Shown here: positions 7,683 through 15,561 of the stretch, in pieces
Layout of the letters: the number at the start of each line of letters is the position of its first letter
How positions within the stretch are numbered: position 1 is the first letter of the stretch
Source: Phoenicimicrobium sp964438695
Lineage (GTDB): Bacteria; Atribacterota; Phoenicimicrobiia; Phoenicimicrobiales; Phoenicimicrobiaceae
Assembly: GCA_964438695.1 (NCBI GenBank)
Contig: CAYTKP010000013.1
Coordinates: forward strand, 1-21,815
Direction of reading: 5' to 3'
Length of the DNA: 21,815 nucleotides
The notes under the pieces: generated by a model
What the model saw: only the letters and a program-made list of their open reading frames with translations
The model's database searches: none
Told to the model about the DNA's origin: nothing
Program-made: the position numbers and the translations under genes

Positions 7683-9485
7683 TTAGTCTAATTTAATATG
7701 CAATTCCTTTAATTGTTTTAAGTCTACTTCTGATGGTGCATCAGTTAAGAGACAGGTAGCTTTTTGGGTTTTAGGAAAAGCAATCACTTCTCTTATTGAG
7801 CGAGCTCCAGCTAAAATCATCACCAATCTATCTAAACCGAAGGCAATTCCTCCATGAGGTGGCGCTCCATATTTTAAGGCTTGCAATAAAAATCCAAATT
7901 TCTGTTCAGCTTTTTTATCATCTATTCCTAATAAATTAAATATTTTCTTTTGAATAGCATTATTATGTATTCTAATACTTCCTCCCCCTATTTCATTCCC
8001 ATTAAGCACTAAATCATATGCCTTTGAACGAACTTTTAAAGGATCACTATCTAACAATTTTAGATCTTCATCAAGAGGTGCGGTAAAAGGATGATGAACT
8101 GCTTCAAATCTTTCTTCTTCTTGGTTATACATTAATAAGGGAAAGTTTGAAACCCAAAGAAAATTATATTTCTCTTTTCCCTTTCTAATTAGATTTAAAT
8201 CGGTAGCTATTTTTAACCTAAGATTTCCCAACGTTTCATAGACTATTTTTTCTTGATCGGCAACTATTAATATAATATTCCCAGGTTGGGCCTTTGTTTC
8301 ACTCCTAATCCTTTCAACCTCTTCTGAAGAAAGATATTTACCAATTGAAGACTGAAAATCTTTTCCTTCTTTAAATTTTATAAAAGAAAGTCCTTTTGCT
8401 CCAAAAGAAGAAATAAACAATTGTAAATCATCAAACTTCTTTCGAGAAAATTTCTTATCTTCCTCTATTTTTATAGCACATATTTTGCCTTTATTGCTTA
8501 GTAGTTTTTGAAATACCTTAAAAGAGCTTTTATTAAATACTTTGGTGAGATCAATTATTTCCATACCAAATCTCAAATCTGGCTTATCTGTCCCATATTT
8601 AGATATGGCTTCCTGGTAATCCATTTTCAAAAAAGGAGTAGGAATTTCCACCTTAAATATTTTTTTAAATAAATAAGCAAACATCTCTTCAATTAGACTA
8701 AATACTTCTTCTCTATCAATGAATGACATCTCCATATCCAGTTGAGTAAATTCAGGGGCTCGATCAGCTCTTAAATCTTCATCACGAAAACATCGAACTA
8801 TTTGATAATATCTTTCGAATCCGGCTATCATTAATAATTGTTTAAATAGTTGAGGTGACTGAGGGAGGGCATAAAATTTACCTGGATTGACTCTACTGGG
8901 GACTATATAATCCCTTGCTCCCTCGGGAGTACTTTTAGTTAAAAAAGGAGTTTCTATATCTAGAAAACCTTTATTATTTAGATAATTTCTAATTTCCATA
9001 CAAATTTGATGGCGTAGTTTTATATTTCTTTGCATTTTGGGTCTTCTTAAATCTAAATAACGATACTTTAATCTTAAGTTATCACTTATTTCCAATTTAT
9101 CGTCGATATTAAAAGGTAAGGCTTCAGAAATGTTTAATATCCTTATTTGCTTAACTCTCACTTCAATATCACCGGTGGAGATATTGGGATTTTCTGAACC
9201 CGGTAAACGGGGGACAACTATACCCTTTATAGCGATAACATATTCGTTTTTAATTTTATGGGCCTTCTGATGTGCTTCAGCAGACTCTTCTGGGTCAAAT
9301 ACAATTTGAGTTAATCCATCGCGGTCTCTTATATCTATAAAAATTAATCCGCCATGGTCTCTTCTGTTCTGTACCCATCCCATTAAAACTACTTCTTCCC
9401 CTATATCTTTCTTACGAAGCTCTCCGCAAGAATTAGTTCTCTTCCAAAAGCCTAATGCTTCAATAATTTCTTTTGATTTTGTCAT
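7683..9485 (-). CDS. aspS: Aspartyl-tRNA synthetase (AspRS), bacterial type
   Basis: This class IIb synthetase charges tRNA-Asp. The protein is 600 aa, the usual bacterial length. It has an N-terminal OB-fold anticodon domain (about residues 20-125), a class II core with motif 2 around FRDEDLRADRAPEF, the bacterial GAD insertion in the middle, and motif 3 as GIAFGLDRLVM near the C-terminus. The anticodon domain carries RRDHGG with His44. A His at this site is reported in non-discriminating AspRS enzymes that also charge tRNA-Asn, while E. coli has Leu; specificity is therefore open. The start at 9485 has AAGGAG about 13 nt upstream. It is the last of three class II synthetase genes in a row (hisS, asnS, aspS) with gaps under 80 bp, so they are probably co-transcribed under the T-box at 13992-14215. 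Confidence 0.97.
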   Translation of the reverse strand: MTKSKEIIEALGFWKRTNSCGELRKKDIGEEVVLMGWVQNRRDHGGLIFIDIRDRDGLTQIVFDPEESAEAHQKAHKIKNEYVIAIKGIVVPRLPGSENPNISTGDIEVRVKQIRILNISEALPFNIDDKLEISDNLRLKYRYLDLRRPKMQRNIKLRHQICMEIRNYLNNKGFLDIETPFLTKSTPEGARDYIVPSRVNPGKFYALPQSPQLFKQLLMIAGFERYYQIVRCFRDEDLRADRAPEFTQLDMEMSFIDREEVFSLIEEMFAYLFKKIFKVEIPTPFLKMDYQEAISKYGTDKPDLRFGMEIIDLTKVFNKSSFKVFQKLLSNKGKICAIKIEEDKKFSRKKFDDLQLFISSFGAKGLSFIKFKEGKDFQSSIGKYLSSEEVERIRSETKAQPGNIILIVADQEKIVYETLGNLRLKIATDLNLIRKGKEKYNFLWVSNFPLLMYNQEEERFEAVHHPFTAPLDEDLKLLDSDPLKVRSKAYDLVLNGNEIGGGSIRIHNNAIQKKIFNLLGIDDKKAEQKFGFLLQALKYGAPPHGGIAFGLDRLVMILAGARSIREVIAFPKTQKATCLLTDAPSEVDLKQLKELHIKLD

Positions 9486-9550
9486 TTTTGTCTATGCTCC
9501 TTTTCTCGTACAAAATACTTGTATTATATACTTGATTCTATATACTGTCT

Positions 9551-10846
9551 TCAGGGATAAATTTTGTTCAACATACGGGGGAACGGAATAGTTTCCCGAA
9601 CATGATTTAGCCCGCATATCCAAGCAACTGTTCTTTCAATACCTAAACCAAAACCAGAATGAGGAACCGAACCATATTTTCTTAAATCTAAATACCATTC
9701 ATAATTCTCTTTGGGTAACTTATGCTCCTTAATTCTTTTAACCAACAAATCATAATCATCTATCCTTTGTCCGCCTCCAATAATTTCTCCATATCCTTCT
9801 GGGGCTAAAAGATCTGCACATAAAGCAACTTCAGATCTTTTAGGGTCAGGTTTCATATAAAATGCTTTGCAGTTTACTGGGTAACGATGGATAAATACTG
9901 GATTTTCAAATTTATTAGATAAAATTGTCTCATCTTCTCCTCCAAAGTCATCTCCCCATTCGATTTTTGAACCACTATGCTTTAATATTTCTATAGCTTC
10001 GTCATAAGACAATCTAGGAAAAGGTGCTTTTATTAGTTCTAATTTTGATATATCCTTTTCTAGCAAATTCAATTCTCTTTTTTTGTTTTTCAGCACTTGT
10101 TCTACAATATAAGTTATTAATTTTTCCTGAATTTCATTGCTCTCTTCAAGTTCTATATAAGCGGCTTCTGGCTCTACCATCCAAAATTCCATTAAATGTC
10201 TTCTGGTCTTAGATTTTTCAGCCCTAAAGGTGGGACCAAAACAATATACCTTTCCAAAAGCCATCGCTGCAGCTTCATTATATAATTGACCACTCTGGGT
10301 CAAGTAAGCTTTATCTCCAAAATAATCTGTTTCAAATAGAGTAGTAGTCCCCTCACAAGCTGATGGAGTTAATATGGGAGCGTCTATTAATATAAAACCA
10401 TTTTGATCTAAAAAATCGCGGATAGCTTTAATTATCTCCGCCCTTATTCTTAAAATAGCATTCTGGCGAGGAGACCTTAGCCATAGATGCCGATAATTCA
10501 TTAAAAATCCTACTCCATGTTCTTTTAAAGTAATAGGGTAATCTTCTTCCGCATTATGAAGAACTTCGAAATCTTTTAGCAAAATTTCAAACCCCAGAGG
10601 AGCCCTATTTTCCTTTTTTACTACACCAATTATTTTTATGGAAGATTCATATTCAATTTCATCTATTTTTTCAAATATTTCTTTATCAACCTCATTTTTA
10701 ATAAGTGTTGCCTGGATAAATCCAGTACCATCCCTGATAATTAAAAATTTAACACTTCCACTTGAACGCCTATTATATAACCATCCTCTAATCTCTATTT
10801 CTTTGGTTTCATAATTTTCAATATCACTTATTCTTACAACTTTCAT
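9551..10846 (-). CDS. asnS: Asparaginyl-tRNA synthetase (AsnRS)
   Basis: This class IIb enzyme charges tRNA-Asn directly. The protein is 431 aa with an OB-fold domain (about residues 1-105) and a catalytic core. The core has motif 2 as FRAEKSKTRRHLMEFWMVEPE (starting near residue 207) and motif 3 as GFGLGIERTVAWICG. It ends with FPRMLNKIYP, the typical AsnRS terminus. It lacks the GAD insertion found in bacterial AspRS, which separates it from its neighbour. The start at 10846 has GGGAGG about 8 nt upstream. It lies 75 bp after hisS and 65 bp before aspS. With AsnRS present, direct Asn-tRNA synthesis is expected; whether a GatCAB transamidation route also exists cannot be told from this window. 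Confidence 0.97.
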   Translation of the reverse strand: MKVVRISDIENYETKEIEIRGWLYNRRSSGSVKFLIIRDGTGFIQATLIKNEVDKEIFEKIDEIEYESSIKIIGVVKKENRAPLGFEILLKDFEVLHNAEEDYPITLKEHGVGFLMNYRHLWLRSPRQNAILRIRAEIIKAIRDFLDQNGFILIDAPILTPSACEGTTTLFETDYFGDKAYLTQSGQLYNEAAAMAFGKVYCFGPTFRAEKSKTRRHLMEFWMVEPEAAYIELEESNEIQEKLITYIVEQVLKNKKRELNLLEKDISKLELIKAPFPRLSYDEAIEILKHSGSKIEWGDDFGGEDETILSNKFENPVFIHRYPVNCKAFYMKPDPKRSEVALCADLLAPEGYGEIIGGGQRIDDYDLLVKRIKEHKLPKENYEWYLDLRKYGSVPHSGFGLGIERTVAWICGLNHVRETIPFPRMLNKIYP

Positions 10847-10921
10847 TTGTACTTCCTCCCATTTTCTCCTGGGGATATGCTGTATTGTTTCCCCAATAAC
10901 ATTAATATTTTAGGATAAACG

Positions 10922-12190
10922 CTACGTGCTATTTATACATAATATTAGTTCATCGATTAGATTATCCATTTCAACTTCTTTTTGTTCTTTGGTTTGCATA
11001 TTGCGTAGAGTAACCATATTTTTAGCTAATTCTTCTTCCCCAACAATTAAGGTATATTTTGCTCCAATTTTATGGGCTAATCTCATTTGAGATTTTAGGC
11101 TTTTTGAAGAATAATCCATATCTGCCGATAAACCTGCATCTCTAACTTTTTGTAATAACTTAAAAGCCATATCTTTATTTGTCTCTTTAACTTTTACTAT
11201 AAATATATCTAATCCCTTATCTTTAGGCCATTCAATATTCTGTTGATTCATTACCATGATTATCCTCTCTATCCCGGCTGCAAATCCCACAGCAGGAGTA
11301 GAATCTCCACCCAATTCCTCGATTAAATCATCATATCTTCCTCCACCACCTATTGCATCTTGCGCTCCTAACTCCCCAGAAATTATTTCAAAAGTAGTCT
11401 TGGTATAATAATCTAATCCTCTTACCAGTCGAGGTTCTATAAAATATTTAATTCCAAGAGAATCTAAATATGATTTGACCTCGGTAAAATGTTGTCGACA
11501 ATCCTGACAAAGATATTCATTAATTGTAGGCATTTTTTTAATAACTTTTTGACAACTATCTTTTTTACAATCTAATATTCTTAAAGGATTTTTATTATAC
11601 CTATCTTTACACTCTAAACAGAGAAAATCCATTTTATCTTTAAGAGATTCTTTTAATTTTTGAACATATATAGCCCGACATTTCTTACAACCCACACTAT
11701 TTATCATAATTTTTAAGTTTTTTAATCCTAATTTTTTATATACTTCTATTGAGGCAATGATAACTTCAGCATCTACCTCAGGAGCTTTGGTTCCAATTAC
11801 CTCAATCCCAAATTGATGGAATTGCCTAAATCTGCCTGCTTGTGGTTTTTCACATCTAAACATTGGGCCAAGGTAAAATAATTTTAATACAGGATATACT
11901 CTACTCATTTTATTTTCTAAATAAGACCTCACCACTGCTGCAGTTCCCTCTGGTCTTAGGGTAAGACTACGTCCTTTTCGGTCAAGAAAAGTGAACATCT
12001 CTTTAGTAACTATATCGCTTGAATCACCTACTCCTCGAACAAAAAGTTCTGTATATTCAAATATCGGAGTTCTTATTTCTTGGTATCCGTATTTAATTAA
12101 TACTTCTCTTATTTTATTTTCGACATAATACCATTTAGAAATATCTTTTGGTAAAATGTCTTGTGTCCCTTTAGGAATCCTAATTATCAT
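10922..12190 (-). CDS. hisS: Histidyl-tRNA synthetase (HisRS)
   Basis: This dimeric class IIa enzyme charges tRNA-His. The 422-aa protein shows motif 2 (FRCEKPQAGRFRQFHQFG), the histidine-specific motif LVRGLDYYT, motif 3 (GFAAGIERI), and a C-terminal anticodon-binding domain. Between motif 2 and the HisA motif, residues 168-231 hold four Cys pairs: CKKC, CLEC, DCKKDSC and CQDC. This resembles a zinc-ribbon-like insertion seen in many low-GC bacterial HisRS proteins. The start at 12190 has a strong AAGGAGG about 6 nt upstream. It follows pilT by 72 bp and opens the hisS-asnS-aspS run. It is probably the synthetase the upstream T-box originally served, but two pilus-related genes now lie between them. 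Confidence 0.97.
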   Translation of the reverse strand: MIIRIPKGTQDILPKDISKWYYVENKIREVLIKYGYQEIRTPIFEYTELFVRGVGDSSDIVTKEMFTFLDRKGRSLTLRPEGTAAVVRSYLENKMSRVYPVLKLFYLGPMFRCEKPQAGRFRQFHQFGIEVIGTKAPEVDAEVIIASIEVYKKLGLKNLKIMINSVGCKKCRAIYVQKLKESLKDKMDFLCLECKDRYNKNPLRILDCKKDSCQKVIKKMPTINEYLCQDCRQHFTEVKSYLDSLGIKYFIEPRLVRGLDYYTKTTFEIISGELGAQDAIGGGGRYDDLIEELGGDSTPAVGFAAGIERIIMVMNQQNIEWPKDKGLDIFIVKVKETNKDMAFKLLQKVRDAGLSADMDYSSKSLKSQMRLAHKIGAKYTLIVGEEELAKNMVTLRNMQTKEQKEVEMDNLIDELILCINST

Positions 12191-12262
12191 CTTTCCCCTC
12201 CTTCTGTTGTTTGCAGCTTTCTAAGAACATTAATAAATCAGGTAAATGATTAATTATTTACT

Positions 12263-13327
12263 CTAATAATTGTAATTGTATTCATTTTTCTCAAATGCTT
12301 TTTTATCGATAGCTTTTCTTATAGCGTCTTCACGGCTAATTTTACCCTCCATTAATAAATCTTTCAATGACTGATCTAAACTTTGCATACCATCCTTTTT
12401 ACTGATTTGAATCATAGATTGAATTTGATAAGTTTTATTTTCCCTTATTAAGTTTTTAATTGCAGAATTGGCAATCATCACTTCTAAGGCCGGTACCCTT
12501 CCTTTTTCATCTAAAGTTGGCAAGAGGGTTTGAGCTACAATCCCCAAAAGAGATCCAGCAAGTTGCATTCTTACTTGATTTTGCTGATGAGGAGGAAATA
12601 CATCTATTATCCTTTCTACGGTTTCTGATGCACTAATAGTATGAAGGGTAGAGAACACTAGATGTCCTGTCTCAGCAGCAGTCAAAGCCATAGAAATAGT
12701 TTCGAGATCCCTCATCTCTCCTACCAATATAACATCCGGGTCCTCACGTAGGGCATTACGTAAGGCATCTGCAAAAGATTTAGTATGTGTCCCTATCTCT
12801 CTTTGGGAAATAAGGCAATTTTTATGACGATGAATAAATTCAATAGGATCTTCAATAGTAATTATATTATCATACCTATTATTATTGATTATATCGATTA
12901 AAGCTGCTAAGGTAGTAGATTTTCCGCTACCTGTTGGTCCAGTAATCAAAACAAACCCCTTATCTTTATCACAAAAATTGGCAAGAATAGAAGGCAAACC
13001 TAACTCAGAAAGGGTTTTAATCTTCTCAGGAATTAACCTAAACGCCCCTCCTTCTCCAAGTCGATGTTTGAACACATTTACTCTAAATCGAGAAACATTT
13101 TCTATTTCGTAGGATAAATCCAATTCTCCATTTTTTTCAAATTCACTTTTCTGTTTTTCATTTAAAATACTATAGATCATTTTATGAGTATCCTCCGGAG
13201 TTAGTTCGGGAAATTCTAATTTGGTTAACTTACCATTTATCCTAATTACTGGAGGAACACCCACATTAATATGTAAATCAGAACCATCCTTTTCTTTAGC
13301 TATCCTTAATAATTCATTTATTTCCAT
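12263..13327 (-). CDS. pilT: Type IV pilus retraction ATPase PilT (copy 1)
   Basis: This hexameric ATPase would drive pilus depolymerisation and retraction, giving twitching motility and DNA uptake. The protein is 354 aa, the standard PilT length. It has an N-terminal PAS-like domain, Walker A GPTGSGKS (130-137, Lys136), the Asp box (TIEDPIEF), Walker B (DPDVILVGE) and the His box (GHLVFSTLHT). The PilT AIRNLIRE-like segment is present as AIKNLIREN. It has no tetracysteine site, unlike PilB. The start at 13327 has AAGGTGG about 7 nt upstream. It shares about two thirds of its residues with the second copy at 14346-15410 by eye, without gaps. It sits between the orphan MshEN gene and hisS, downstream of the T-box. 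Confidence 0.94.
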   Translation of the reverse strand: MEINELLRIAKEKDGSDLHINVGVPPVIRINGKLTKLEFPELTPEDTHKMIYSILNEKQKSEFEKNGELDLSYEIENVSRFRVNVFKHRLGEGGAFRLIPEKIKTLSELGLPSILANFCDKDKGFVLITGPTGSGKSTTLAALIDIINNNRYDNIITIEDPIEFIHRHKNCLISQREIGTHTKSFADALRNALREDPDVILVGEMRDLETISMALTAAETGHLVFSTLHTISASETVERIIDVFPPHQQNQVRMQLAGSLLGIVAQTLLPTLDEKGRVPALEVMIANSAIKNLIRENKTYQIQSMIQISKKDGMQSLDQSLKDLLMEGKISREDAIRKAIDKKAFEKNEYNYNY

Positions 13328-13409
13328 AATCTACCACCTTCCGTTTATTTTGGAACTCAACAATTTTTGCCGGTAAAAATGTCGAAATTTGTTTAAAATT
13401 CTTATCCCA

Positions 13410-13871
13410 CTAAATGTTTTTCTTTTTAAATAAAAGGTTGAGTGTATCATTAATATTTTTATATGAGGCTAATACTATTTTTAATTTGCCATTGGTTATC
13501 TCATTAATCATTTCTTTTGCTTCTTCATCAGTAGGGTCAGCCATAGCAATTACTAATTCGCCATCTAATTCAATTAAAGGAAGAAATTTAAATTTCTTAA
13601 GAGTATATTCGGGAATATTTTTTGCTAACTGGACATTAATATTTTCAATATTTATATGAACATAGGGAATATCTAATTGTCTTCCCAGAGTCCAATTTAT
13701 TTCATCTTGAGTAACCCATCCCTTATCAATTAATATTTCTCCTATTCTTTTTCCAGTATTTTTTTGAATGTCTAATGCTTTCTTTAATTGTTGAGGAGTA
13801 ATAATTTTATAATGAACTAAAATCTCTCCTAATTTTTTAGGATTTTTTACCTTTTCTTCATTATCGGTCAT
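13410..13871 (-). CDS. Orphan MshEN-domain protein (PilB/GspE N-terminal domain only)
   Basis: This 153-aa protein corresponds to the N-terminal regulatory part of PilB with no ATPase domain. It has two MshEN motifs at residues 13-36 and 42-65, the same spacing as in the PilB of this window. The first reads KLGEIL...QQLKKALDIQ and the second RIGEIL...DKG...LGRQ. The second keeps the Arg, Gly, Leu and final Gln of the known c-di-GMP-binding pattern; the first has Lys in place of one Gly. A beta-rich N2-type part with ELVIAMADPTDEEA follows, as in PilB. The gene stops naturally, has AAAGGAGG about 12 nt before its ATG, and precedes pilT by 82 bp, so it does not look like a broken pilB. A role as a nucleotide-sensing partner of PilT or PilB is inference. 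Confidence 0.85.
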   Translation of the reverse strand: MTDNEEKVKNPKKLGEILVHYKIITPQQLKKALDIQKNTGKRIGEILIDKGWVTQDEINWTLGRQLDIPYVHINIENINVQLAKNIPEYTLKKFKFLPLIELDGELVIAMADPTDEEAKEMINEITNGKLKIVLASYKNINDTLNLLFKKKNI

Positions 13872-13929
13872 TTTAATCTATTTCCTCCTTTATATTTTCA
13901 AGATTGTTAGGGTAGTAAGCGCCCCCTGG

Positions 13930-13944
13930 AACCCCTTTAGGGTT
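13930..13944 (-). other. GC-rich hairpin between T-box terminator and MshEN gene
   Basis: The sequence AACCCCTTTAGGGTT folds as a small hairpin, next to a GCGCCCCCTGG stretch that stands out in AT-rich surroundings. It has no T tract and is not a terminator. Its role is unknown. Confidence 0.3.
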
Positions 13945-13991
13945 TGGTTTATTTCTTTTAAGTAAATTATTATTTACTATTATCTACTATT

Positions 13992-14030
13992 AAAAAATCC
14001 CTGATAATACTATTAAAGTACCATCAGGGA
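13992..14030 (-). terminator. Intrinsic terminator of the T-box leader
   Basis: On the minus strand TCCCTGAT pairs with ATCAGGGA, with an inner TACT/AGTA, followed by a run of T (13991-13997). The 5' arm overlaps the antiterminator, as expected for a T-box switch. Confidence 0.85.
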
Positions 14031-14215
14031 CGAGATCTTCTCGCGGTGCCACCCTGTTTGAATGAGAATTTATCCATTCCGCTTATTAGCTAACTAACGG
14101 TGCTACCCGATTAAGTTTATCATATAGAAGATTTTTCAACTTAATTTACTTTATTAGGGGTCTTTCGATTATCTTTTTTTAATTTACTCTTTAATCTAAA
14201 AGACAACCTACTCTC
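13992..14215 (-). promoter_or_regulatory. T-box leader (tRNA-sensing riboswitch)
   Basis: The T-box core AGGGTGGCACCGCGAGA is present at 14039-14055. CGAGA/TCTCG and AGGG/CCCT form the antiterminator, which competes with the terminator downstream. Uncharged tRNA should stabilise antitermination and raise expression. A hairpin (TAAGTT/AACTTA, about 14112-14143) fits Stem III. The best Stem I (14156-14209; GTCTTT/AAAGAC plus GATTA/TAATC) is only about 54 nt, shorter than the usual 80-100 nt, and I could not assign a specifier codon. A second sequence, GGGTAGCACCG (14098-14108 on the plus strand as CGGTGCTACCC), resembles the T-box itself. The first gene downstream is the MshEN gene, then pilT, then hisS, asnS and aspS. 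The cognate amino acid is probably His, Asn or Asp by context only. Confidence 0.88.
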
Positions 14216-14345
14216 CTATGTTTTATAAAATATTATTTTTTTAATTGTATAAAATTTTACATAACAAACCTTAAAAAGTCAAATTCTTCCAGAAGCCATA
14301 AAGTTGAATTAAGAATAAAATTCGGATGTTGAGCTAAATTTTGGA

Positions 14346-15410
14346 CTAATTTTGAAAGTTTCTGTGAGTTTGCATAAATGTTTTTTTATCTATTGCCTTT
14401 TTTATAGCCTCTTCTCTGCTAATTCTTCCTTCAATTAGTAATTCTCTTAGAGATTGGTCTAAACTAATCATACCCTCTTTTCGACCCATCTGTATAATTG
14501 CTGAAATTTGATGAATCTTATTTTCTCTTATAATATTCCTTATTGCAGGAGTAGCAATCATCAATTCAATCGCAGGAACTCTCCTTTCACCATCTATGGT
14601 AGGCACTAATGTTTGTGCAACAATACCTAAAAGAGATTCAGCAACCTGCGTTCTAACTTGACTCTGTTGGTAAGGAGGAAATACGTTTATTATTCTTTCT
14701 ACAGTTTCAGCTGCACTGTTTGTATGAAGTGTAGAAAATACTAAATGTCCAGTTTCAGCTGCAGTTACAGCCATAGATATTGTCTCTAAATCTCTCATTT
14801 CCCCCACCAGAATTACATCAGGGTCTTCTCTTAAAGCACTCCGTAAGGCATAAGAAAAAGAATCTGTATGTGTACCAACCTCCCTCTGGTCTATTATGCA
14901 ATTCTTGTGACTATGGATAAATTCAATAGGGTCTTCAATGGTGATAATATGTGCATATCTTTCTCTATTTATAATATCTATTAAAGTAGCTAAAGTAGTA
15001 CTTTTTCCACATCCGGTAGGACCAGTAACTAATACAAAACCCTTTGATTTTTTAGTGAAAAAAGATAATTCCTCTGGCAAATTTAATTCTGCAAGCGATT
15101 TTATTTTTTCTGGTATTATTCTAAAAGCAGCTGCTTCGCCTTTTCGAGTCTGAAAAATATTAATTCTAAACCTTGCAACATTTTCTAGTTCAAAAGAGAA
15201 ATCTAACTCATGATTTTTTTCATATTTACTTTTTTGTTCATCATCAATTATGCTATAAATCATTTCATGAACATCTTTGAAAGTTAACTCAGGATAATCT
15301 AATTTTTTTAGACTTCCATTTATCCGTAAAATTGGAGGAACTCCAACTGTAATATGTAAATCTGAAGCATTTCTTTGTTTGGCTATGGATAATAATTCTC
15401 TTATATCCAT
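14346..15410 (-). CDS. pilT: Type IV pilus retraction ATPase PilT (copy 2)
   Basis: This 354-aa PilT has the same architecture as the copy at 12263-13327 and aligns with it from end to end. The Walker A is GPTGCGKS, with Cys134 where the other copy has Ser. TIEDPIEF, DPDVILVGE and GHLVFSTLHT are intact, so it should be an active ATPase. It could be a second retraction motor, a PilU-like accessory motor, or a redundant duplicate; the motifs do not distinguish PilT from PilU with confidence. It lies upstream of the T-box, so it is a separate transcript or the end of the metK transcript. A TATAAT box lies 28 nt before its ATG, and a C8 tract lies about 15 nt further upstream. The start has AAAAGGGA about 8 nt upstream. 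Confidence 0.93.
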   Translation of the reverse strand: MDIRELLSIAKQRNASDLHITVGVPPILRINGSLKKLDYPELTFKDVHEMIYSIIDDEQKSKYEKNHELDFSFELENVARFRINIFQTRKGEAAAFRIIPEKIKSLAELNLPEELSFFTKKSKGFVLVTGPTGCGKSTTLATLIDIINRERYAHIITIEDPIEFIHSHKNCIIDQREVGTHTDSFSYALRSALREDPDVILVGEMRDLETISMAVTAAETGHLVFSTLHTNSAAETVERIINVFPPYQQSQVRTQVAESLLGIVAQTLVPTIDGERRVPAIELMIATPAIRNIIRENKIHQISAIIQMGRKEGMISLDQSLRELLIEGRISREEAIKKAIDKKTFMQTHRNFQN

Positions 15411-15437
15411 TTTATTTGTCCCTTTTCATTTTTCCCC

Positions 15438-15443
15438 ATTATA
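15438..15443 (-). promoter_or_regulatory. Possible -10 box for pilT copy 2, next to a C8 tract
   Basis: TATAAT is preceded by TTG, with no -35 hexamer at the usual distance. On the minus strand a run of eight C (15458-15465) occupies the region between the expected -35 and -10 boxes. Only the -10 is called. Confidence 0.35.
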
Positions 15444-15561
15444 CAAAATTGTAAAAAGGGGGGGGTAACCTTCTTGAAATCCTTCTATTATCTTTTCTTA
15501 TTTCATCTCAATTTTAAATAGAATTTTTTCCACTAATCTTATTATTGTTTTTAAATTTTTT

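Noticed and set aside
13410..13871. The orphan MshEN gene as a frameshifted pilB
   Set aside because: It has its own ribosome-binding site and stop, and the downstream sequence is a complete pilT with its own start, not a PilB ATPase remnant.
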